DNA of 14,565 nucleotides from DASQPA01 sp035644215 (GTDB lineage: Bacteria; Acidobacteriota; Thermoanaerobaculia; Multivoradales; UBA5704). Position 1 is the first letter of the stretch. Every line of letters begins with the position of its first letter. A program made the translations under genes and the position numbers. The notes beneath the pieces are model-generated. The model made no database searches. It had not been told where the DNA came from and was given only the letters and a program-made list of their open reading frames with translations. This document shows, piece by piece, positions 1 through 5,991 of this stretch. The stretch lies in the NCBI GenBank assembly GCA_035644215.1, contig DASQPA010000201.1:1-14565 (forward strand), written 5' to 3'.

Positions 1-1
1 C

Positions 2-871
2 TCCGGGGTGCCAGGCGAGCTGTATATCGGGGGAATGGCTCTCGCCCGCGGCTACCTCGACCGCCCCGAGCTGACCGCGGAGCGCTTCGTGCCCGATCCG
101 TTCGGCGGCCCCGGCGTGCGGGGCGGCCGGCTCTACCGGACCGGCGACCGGGCGCGTTTCCGCGCCGGCGGCGAGATCGAGTACCTGGGGCGGGTCGACC
201 AGCAGGTGAAGCTCCGCGGCTACCGCATCGAGCCGGGGGAGATCGAGGCCGTGCTCGCCGGCTGCCCGAGGGTGCGCGAGGCCGCGGTGACGGTGCGCGA
301 GGATCGGCCGGGCGATCCGCGCCTCGTCGCCTACCTGGTGCCCGAGGAGGGATCGCCGGCGCCCGCCGTCCCCGACTTGCGCCGCCGCTGCCAAGAGGTG
401 CTGCCGGCCTTCATGGTGCCCTCCGCCTTCGTCGTCCTGGAACGACTGCCGCTCCTGTCGAGCGGCAAGCTCGACCGGCGTTCCCTTCCTGCCCCGGAGA
501 TCTCTCGCTCCGAGCTCTCCGCCGGCTACGTGGCGCCGCAGAACCAGCTCGAACGGGCGGTCGCCCAAGTCTGGCGGGAGGTGTTGCAGGTCGACCGGGT
601 GGGCATCCACGACAACTTCTTCGACCTGGGCGGGCACTCGCTCCTCGCGGTGCGACTCCACGGCCGACTGCTAGAGGCGCTGGGGCGCGAGTGCTCGGTG
701 ATCGACGTCTTCCGCTTCCCCACGGTCGAGAGCTTCGCCCGCTTCTTGGCGGAAGGGAGCGAGGCGGCGCCGCTCGCGGCGGAGAAGAGCGAGCGGCTGG
801 TGACCGGCCGCGGCCGTCTCGCCGGACAGCAGGCGGCGCGGCGGGCGGCGAGCCAGAGGAGGACTTCGTGA
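2..871 (+). CDS. NRPS, C-terminal fragment: partial adenylation domain plus carrier domain (5' end outside window)
   Basis: The reading frame is already open at the left edge, so this is the 3' end of a longer NRPS gene. Visible A-domain core motifs, in order: A6 GELYIGG with ARGYL (from base 17), A7 YRTGD (about 134-148), A8 with LRGYRIEPGEIE (about 209-244), and A10 LPLLSSGKLDR with its lysine codon at 467-469. A carrier domain follows (about 535-760) with the motif DNFFDLGGHSLL; its phosphopantetheine serine is codon 638-640. The residues that set substrate choice lie between A3 and A6, so the amino acid cannot be predicted. The sequence after the carrier serine (IDVFRFPTVESFARFL) resembles carriers that precede a ketosynthase. 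The protein ends in a basic, arginine-rich tail that may dock to the next enzyme. The stop TGA (869-871) overlaps the next start codon, implying co-translation and transfer of the bound chain to the KS encoded there. Confidence 0.95.
   Translation, partial: SGVPGELYIGGMALARGYLDRPELTAERFVPDPFGGPGVRGGRLYRTGDRARFRAGGEIEYLGRVDQQVKLRGYRIEPGEIEAVLAGCPRVREAAVTVREDRPGDPRLVAYLVPEEGSPAPAVPDLRRRCQEVLPAFMVPSAFVVLERLPLLSSGKLDRRSLPAPEISRSELSAGYVAPQNQLERAVAQVWREVLQVDRVGIHDNFFDLGGHSLLAVRLHGRLLEALGRECSVIDVFRFPTVESFARFLAEGSEAAPLAAEKSERLVTGRGRLAGQQAARRAASQRRTS
855..863 (+). promoter_or_regulatory. Ribosome binding site for the PKS gene
   Basis: AGAGGAGGA is a near-consensus Shine-Dalgarno sequence 5 bases before GTG 868. 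It lies inside the last codons of the upstream NRPS gene. It is the main argument for the GTG start and for translational coupling through the 868-871 GTGA overlap. Confidence 0.8.
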
Positions 872-3800
872 GCGAAGGGATCGCGATCGTCGGGATGAGC
901 GGCCGTTTCCCCGGAGCGGCGGACCTCGAGGCGTTCTGGCGCAATCTGCGCGAGGGCGTCTCGGGCATCCTCTCCCTCTCTCCCGAGGAGCTGCGGGCCG
1001 AGGGGGTCTCCGAGGCGGAGCTCGCCGATCCGCGCTACGTCCGGGCGGCGGCGCCGATGGGAGGGGCGGACCTCTTCGACGCGCCGCTCTTCGGGCTCAC
1101 GCCGCGCGAGGCCGAGGTGATGGACCCCCAGCAGCGGGTCTTCCTGGAGTGCGCCTGGGCGGCGCTCGAAGACGCGGGCTACGATCCGGTGCGCTTCCCC
1201 GGCTGGATCGGCGTCTACGCCGGCGCCGGGATCGGCAAGTACCTGTGGATGAACGTGGCGAAGAGCCCGGAGGCGCTCGCCGCCGTCGGCACCTTCCAGG
1301 CCATGATCAGCAACGACAAGGACTACCTGTCGAGCCAGGTGAGCTACCGCCTCCACCTGCGCGGTCCGAGTGTCGGCGTGCAGACCGCCTGCTCGACCTC
1401 GCTCGTCGCCGTCCACCTGGCCTGCCAGGCCCTGCTCTGCTTCGAGTGCGATATCGCGCTCGCCGGCGGGGTGGCGATCGGCCTGCCCGAGCGCCGCGGC
1501 TACCTCTACCAGGACGACGGCCTGTCGTCGCCGGACGGCCTCTGCCGGCCATTCGACGCCAAAGCGGGAGGTACCGTCCGGGGCCACGGGGCGGGCGTCG
1601 TGGTGCTCCGGCGGCTCGCCGACGCGCTGGAGGCCGGCGACCGGGTGCTGGCGGTCATCCGCGGCTCGGCGATCAACAACGACGGCGCGGCGAAGGTGGG
1701 CTACACCGCCCCCAGCGTCGCCGGCCAGGCCGAGGTGATCGCGGCGGCGCAAGCTGTGGCGGGCGTGAGGCCGGAGTCGATCTCCTACGTCGAGGCGCAC
1801 GGCACGGCGACCGCCCTGGGTGATCCGATCGAGGTCGCGGCGCTCACCCAGGTGTTCGGCGAAGACGCCCCGAAGGGCTCCTGCGCCTTGGGATCGGTCA
1901 AGAGCGGCATCGGCCACCTGGACGCCGCGGCCGGGGTCGCGGGGCTGATCAAGACGGCCCTGGCGCTCACCCACCGCGAGCTGCCGGCGAGCCTCCATTT
2001 CGAGAGCCCGAATCCGAAGATCGATTTCGCGCGCGGCCCGTTCTACGTCAACGCTGAGACCCGCGCCTGGCCGGCGGGGGAGGGGCCGCGGCGCGCCGGG
2101 GTGAGCGCCTTCGGCATCGGCGGCACGAACGCCCACGTGATCCTCGAAGAGGCGCCGTCTTCTTCCCTGGGAGCGCCGGCGTCCTCGCCGGCCCAACCTC
2201 CCCGCTGGCACCTTCTGCCGCTCTCGGCGCAGAGCGAGACAGCCCTCGCCGAGATGGCGACCCGCCTGGCGCGTCATCTGACGGACCATCCCGAGATCGA
2301 CCTCGCCGACGCCGCCTACACCCTCCAGGTCGGGCGCCGCGAGCTCGGCCGGCGTCTGGCAATTGTGGCGCGGAGCCGCGAGGAGGCCTCCGCGCGGCTC
2401 GAAGGGGCGGCCGCGGCCCGGCCGGTGGGGGAGCAGGCCCAAGAACGCCCAGAAGTCGGTCCGGAGAGCGCCGCGCCGGAAGGCGAGGAGGAACGCCTCA
2501 CGGACCTGGGGCGGCGCTGGATGCGCGGCGAACCGATCGACTGGGAAACCCTTCTCGCCGGGGAGCGCCGGCGGCGGGTCAGCCTGCCGGCCTACCCGTT
2601 CGAGCGGCGCCGCTACTGGATCGAGGGCGGAGAAGAGGTCCCGAGCGCGCCGGCCGCGCCGGTCGGTGCCCGCCGGCCGCTGTCCGAGTGGTTCTACCTC
2701 CCCTCCTGGCGGCGGACGCTGCCGCCACACCGCACGGTCCCTGCCGCCCCCGCCGACACCGAGAAACGGTGCCTGATCCTCGCCGACGACTGCGGGCTGA
2801 GCGAGGCGCTCGGGACGGCACTCCGCGAGCGCGGCTGGGAGGTCGCCCTGTCCTTCGCGGAGGAGGACCTGCGTCCCGGTGACGTCTCCGGCCACTCTCT
2901 GGTTCTCCACCTCTGGAACGTGACTGCCGCTCCGGAAGAGAACCTCGACCGCGGCCTCGCCCGCGGCTTCTACAGCCTGTTCCACCTGGCGCGGGGCTTC
3001 GGCCGCCATCCGGACCGGCCGGTGGACCTGCTGGTGTTCTCGAACCGTCTGCATGCAATCGACGGCGGCGACCGGCCGGAGCCGGTCAAGTCGGCGCTCC
3101 TCGGGATCTGCCGGGTGCTGCCGCAGGAGCAGGGCCAGGTCCGTTGCCGGAGCGTCGACCTAGTCCTGGAAACGGGAGCCGCCCCCTCGCCGCGCCTGGT
3201 CGAGCAGTGCCTGGCGGAGATCGGGGGGATGGGAGCGGTGGAGGAAGGGACCGTCGCCTGGCGGGGGCCCCATCGCTGGATCCCGAGCTGGGAGCCGGTC
3301 GAGCTGCCGGAGCTGCCGGCGATCGCGGAGTCGGGTCTCCTGCGCAACGGGGTCCACCTGATCACCGGCGGCTTGGGCGCGGTGGGACTGGAGGTGGCGG
3401 AGCTTCTGGCTGAGAGCGGGACCAAAGGGCTGGTGCTCCTCGGGCGCGGCGCCTTCCCGGAGCGGGAGGGCTGGAACGACTGGATCGAGAGCCACGGCGA
3501 GGACGACGCGACGAGCCGGAAGATCCGGCGCCTGGAGGCCCTAGAGACGCTGGGGACGGAGATCCTGACCGTCGCCGCGGACGTCGCCGACCAGGCGCAG
3601 GTGGAGGCGGTGCGGGCCCGGGCCGTCGAGTATTTTGGCGGGGTCGGCCGCATCGACGGGGTCTTCCATGCGGCCGGGATCGCGGGTGGCGGTCTCCTCG
3701 CCGCGCGCACGCCCGAGCAGGCGGCCGCGGTCCTGACACCGAAGGTGCGGGGCACCGCGGTCCTGGCGCAGGTGTTCGACGACGCCCGCCTGCTCGTCCT

Positions 3801-4584
3801 CTTCTCGTCGGTCAACTCGCTCCTCGGCGGCATCGGCCAGGCCGACTACGCGGCGGCGAACGCTTTCCTCGACGGCTTCGCCGCGGCTGAGGAGGCGCGG
3901 GGCGGGAGGCGCATGATCGCGATCAACTGGGACGCCTGGCAGGTGGGCATGACGGTCCAAACCGACGTTCCCGAGGAGCTCCGGGCCTGGCGCGACCAGC
4001 AGCTGGCGTCGGCCATCCGGCCCGAGGAGGGGCGGGAGGCGCTCGCCCGCATCCTCGCCGCGGGGCCGGCCCAGATCGCCATCTCGACCGATCCGCTTCC
4101 CCGTCGCCTCGCCGAGGCCGCCCGCCTCCGCCTCTCGACGGCGCTCCTCGCGGAAGCGGCGGGACCGCGCCGCGCCGCCCATCCCCGCCCGGCGGTGGCG
4201 CCGGCCTACGTCGCCCCGGCGACGCCGCTCGAAACCCGCCTGGCCGGCCTCTGGCAGGAGCTGTTGGGGATCGAGCCGATCGGCCGTGACGACGGGTTCT
4301 TCGAGCTCGGCGGCCACTCGCTCCTCGCCGGCCAGCTCACCTCCCGCCTGCGCGACGAGATCGGCGTCGAGCTTCCCCTGGAGGCGATCTTCACCTATCC
4401 CACCCCGGCTCTCCTCGCCGCCGCGCTCCAGGAGCTTGGGATGGAGGCTCCGGCCGCTCCGGCTCCCACCCTGAAGCCGTTGCCTCGCCAAAGCCGGCGC
4501 ATCCCGCGCGCCTCCGACGGGAACGCCGGGAACGACGAGATCATCGAGGTCACCGAGATCGCCGAGGAGCCGGTCCGCACGTGA
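868..4584 (+). CDS. AT-less PKS module: KS - (no AT) - KR - carrier
   Basis: The protein is 1238 aa from GTG at 868. I chose this start because AGAGGAGGA ends 5 bases upstream and the KS motif EGIAIVGMSGRFPGA begins at once; the frame is open further upstream but there overlaps gene 1. KS: residues 1-430, catalytic Cys175 (TACSTS), His311 (EAHGTAT) and His350 (GIGHLDAAAG), so probably active; it resembles KSs that follow NRPS modules. Residues about 452-505 are the post-KS linker and 540-586 the usual post-AT segment (WMRGEPIDW, YPFERRRYW). Only about 35 low-complexity residues separate them, and no GHSxG acyltransferase is present. KR: structural half from about 606, NADPH motif GGLGAVG (834-840), catalytic Lys959, Ser981, Tyr994, Asn998. 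Carrier: about 1116-1190, Ser1151 in ELGGHSLL, NRPS-like. Predicted role: one two-carbon extension plus reduction to a beta-hydroxyacyl chain, with the extender loaded by an AT encoded elsewhere. No DH, ER or methyltransferase is visible. Confidence 0.95.
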   Translation: MSEGIAIVGMSGRFPGAADLEAFWRNLREGVSGILSLSPEELRAEGVSEAELADPRYVRAAAPMGGADLFDAPLFGLTPREAEVMDPQQRVFLECAWAALEDAGYDPVRFPGWIGVYAGAGIGKYLWMNVAKSPEALAAVGTFQAMISNDKDYLSSQVSYRLHLRGPSVGVQTACSTSLVAVHLACQALLCFECDIALAGGVAIGLPERRGYLYQDDGLSSPDGLCRPFDAKAGGTVRGHGAGVVVLRRLADALEAGDRVLAVIRGSAINNDGAAKVGYTAPSVAGQAEVIAAAQAVAGVRPESISYVEAHGTATALGDPIEVAALTQVFGEDAPKGSCALGSVKSGIGHLDAAAGVAGLIKTALALTHRELPASLHFESPNPKIDFARGPFYVNAETRAWPAGEGPRRAGVSAFGIGGTNAHVILEEAPSSSLGAPASSPAQPPRWHLLPLSAQSETALAEMATRLARHLTDHPEIDLADAAYTLQVGRRELGRRLAIVARSREEASARLEGAAAARPVGEQAQERPEVGPESAAPEGEEERLTDLGRRWMRGEPIDWETLLAGERRRRVSLPAYPFERRRYWIEGGEEVPSAPAAPVGARRPLSEWFYLPSWRRTLPPHRTVPAAPADTEKRCLILADDCGLSEALGTALRERGWEVALSFAEEDLRPGDVSGHSLVLHLWNVTAAPEENLDRGLARGFYSLFHLARGFGRHPDRPVDLLVFSNRLHAIDGGDRPEPVKSALLGICRVLPQEQGQVRCRSVDLVLETGAAPSPRLVEQCLAEIGGMGAVEEGTVAWRGPHRWIPSWEPVELPELPAIAESGLLRNGVHLITGGLGAVGLEVAELLAESGTKGLVLLGRGAFPEREGWNDWIESHGEDDATSRKIRRLEALETLGTEILTVAADVADQAQVEAVRARAVEYFGGVGRIDGVFHAAGIAGGGLLAARTPEQAAAVLTPKVRGTAVLAQVFDDARLLVLFSSVNSLLGGIGQADYAAANAFLDGFAAAEEARGGRRMIAINWDAWQVGMTVQTDVPEELRAWRDQQLASAIRPEEGREALARILAAGPAQIAISTDPLPRRLAEAARLRLSTALLAEAAGPRRAAHPRPAVAPAYVAPATPLETRLAGLWQELLGIEPIGRDDGFFELGGHSLLAGQLTSRLRDEIGVELPLEAIFTYPTPALLAAALQELGMEAPAAPAPTLKPLPRQSRRIPRASDGNAGNDEIIEVTEIAEEPVRT
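2401..2520 (+). other. AT excision site / post-KS linker joined directly to post-AT segment
   Basis: In a cis-AT module about 300 residues of acyltransferase would sit here. Instead, residues about 512-545 of the PKS form a short stretch rich in Ala, Glu, Pro and Gly between a recognisable KS-side linker (RLAIVARSREEASARLEG) and the segment that normally follows an AT (LGRRWMRGEPIDW). This arrangement is known from trans-AT PKSs. The frame is intact through the junction, so it does not look like a recent damaging deletion. Confidence 0.8.
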
Positions 4585-5966
4585 GTGCCGCGCCCGCCTA
4601 CGAGGAGGCCTACGTCTTTCCGCTCTCCTACGCGCAGGAGCGGCTCTGGTTCGTCGAGCAGCTCACCCCGGGCCTCGCCGCCTACAACGTGCCGCTCGCG
4701 GTCCGCCTGCTCGGCCGGCTCGACCGGCCGGCGCTCTCCGCCGCGCTCCGGGCGGTGGTCTCCCGGCACGAGGCCCTCCGCACCCGCTTCCGCACCGAGG
4801 ACGGGAGGCCGGTCCAGGTCATCGCGCCGGACGGAGACACCGGCCTGCCGCTGCCGGCGATCGATCTGCGGTCTCTCCCCGAGACCGCGCGGGAGCGGGA
4901 GGTGGCGCGCCTGGCCGCCGCGGAGGCCACGGCCGCCTTCGACCTCGCGCGGGGACCGCTCCTCCGCGCGCGGCTCCTCTGGCTCGGCGCGGCGGAGCAC
5001 GCCCTCCTCCTCACCCTCCACCACATCGTGAGCGACCGCTGGTCGATGGGAGTGCTTCTCGGGGAGCTTGCGGACCTCTACGCGGGGCGGCCGCTGGCCG
5101 AGCTGCCGATCCAGTACGCCGACTATGCGGTCTGGCAGCGGGAACATCTCGCCGGCGGGGTGCTGGAGTCGCAGCTCGCCTATTGGCGGGAGCGGCTCGC
5201 AGGCCTCCCGGCGCTCGACCTCCCCCTCGACCGGCGGCGGCCGGCGCGGCCGGGCCACCGGGCCGGGGAGGTGGTGACGGCGATCTCGGGGGAGCTGGCG
5301 GCGGCGCTCCGGCGCCTGAGCCTCGACGCCGGCGCGACCCTCTTCATGACGCTCCTCGCGGCCTTCCTCGTCGTCCTCTCCCGCTTCGCGGGCGAGGAGG
5401 ACGTCGCGGTGGGGACGGCGGTCGCCAACCGCGGGCGCCGGGAGCTCGAAGGGCTGATCGGCTTCTTCGTCAACACCCTGGTGCTCCGCGTGAGCCTGGC
5501 CGGCGAGCCGAGCTTCCAGGAGCTCCTGGCGCGCGTTCGCGAGGCCACCCTGGGCGCCTATGCCCACCAGGAACTGCCCTTCGAGCGGCTGGTCGAGGAG
5601 CTGCGCCCGTCCCGCGACGCCTCCCGCGCGCCGCTCGTCCAGGTCACCTTCCTGCTTCAGAACACGCCGTTCCCCGACCTCCAGCTCCCCGGGCTCACGC
5701 TGGCCGAGCTGCCGGTCGAGGGCGCGTCGGCGAAATTCGATCTCTCGGTCGCCATGACCGAAGAGGCGGGGGGTGGCCTCCAGGGCGTCTGGAGCTACGA
5801 CGCGGAGATCTTCGCGGCCGAAACCCTCGCGCGGATGGCGGAGTCCCACCGGCGGCTCCTCACGGCGGTGGCCGCCGCTCCCCAGGCGCCGGTCTTCGAT
5901 CACCCTCTGGCCGAGGACGGCGAGATGGCCAGGCTGTTGTCCGAGTTCACCCGTTGTCTCGCCTAG
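4581..5966 (+). CDS. Free-standing NRPS condensation domain protein
   Basis: The 461 aa product is a single complete condensation (C) domain and nothing else. Motifs: FPLSYAQERLWFVEQL at the N-terminus (C1), RHEALRTRF (C2), the active-site motif HHIVSDRWS with His147, His148 and Asp152 (C3), PIQYADYAVWQ (C4), IGFFVNTLVLR (C5) and AHQELPFERLVEEL (C6). The glycine of HHxxxDG is replaced by Arg153. It starts with GTG 4581 overlapping the upstream stop as GTGA; the C domain begins about 12 residues later, leaving no better start. A possible GAGGAG site (4564-4569) is rather distant. The C-terminus (MARLLSEF) ends where a C-to-A linker would begin, as if the rest of a C-A-T module had been cut away. 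Inferred role: accept the chain from the PKS carrier (Ser1151) and condense it with, or move it to, the first carrier of the next gene. An inactive or shuttle role cannot be excluded. Confidence 0.93.
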   Translation: MSAAPAYEEAYVFPLSYAQERLWFVEQLTPGLAAYNVPLAVRLLGRLDRPALSAALRAVVSRHEALRTRFRTEDGRPVQVIAPDGDTGLPLPAIDLRSLPETAREREVARLAAAEATAAFDLARGPLLRARLLWLGAAEHALLLTLHHIVSDRWSMGVLLGELADLYAGRPLAELPIQYADYAVWQREHLAGGVLESQLAYWRERLAGLPALDLPLDRRRPARPGHRAGEVVTAISGELAAALRRLSLDAGATLFMTLLAAFLVVLSRFAGEEDVAVGTAVANRGRRELEGLIGFFVNTLVLRVSLAGEPSFQELLARVREATLGAYAHQELPFERLVEELRPSRDASRAPLVQVTFLLQNTPFPDLQLPGLTLAELPVEGASAKFDLSVAMTEEAGGGLQGVWSYDAEIFAAETLARMAESHRRLLTAVAAAPQAPVFDHPLAEDGEMARLLSEFTRCLA

Positions 5967-5975
5967 GGACCTGCC

Positions 5976-5980
5976 AGGAG
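5976..5980 (+). promoter_or_regulatory. Probable ribosome binding site for the large NRPS gene
   Basis: AGGAG lies 11 bases before GTG 5992, in the 25-base gap after the lone C-domain gene. The spacing is longer than ideal, but no ATG or better-placed GTG occurs in frame between the previous stop and the carrier domain. The gap shows no promoter or hairpin that I can see. Confidence 0.55.
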
Positions 5981-5991
5981 AAAGTCGTATC

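Noticed and set aside
691..867. Upstream extension of the PKS gene to ATG 691
   Set aside because: It would overlap the carrier domain of gene 1 out of frame and add meaningless residues. GTG 868 has a strong ribosome site and starts right at the KS.
526..3054. 842-codon open frame on the - strand
   Set aside because: It lies antisense to the NRPS end and the KS/KR protein, whose catalytic motifs are intact. Its translation is rich in Arg, Gly, Ala and Pro with no domain, as expected from the complement of GC-rich codons.
5019..5042. Heterocyclisation (Cy) domain reading of the lone C protein
   Set aside because: Cy domains have DxxxxD in place of HHxxxD. Both histidines are present here.
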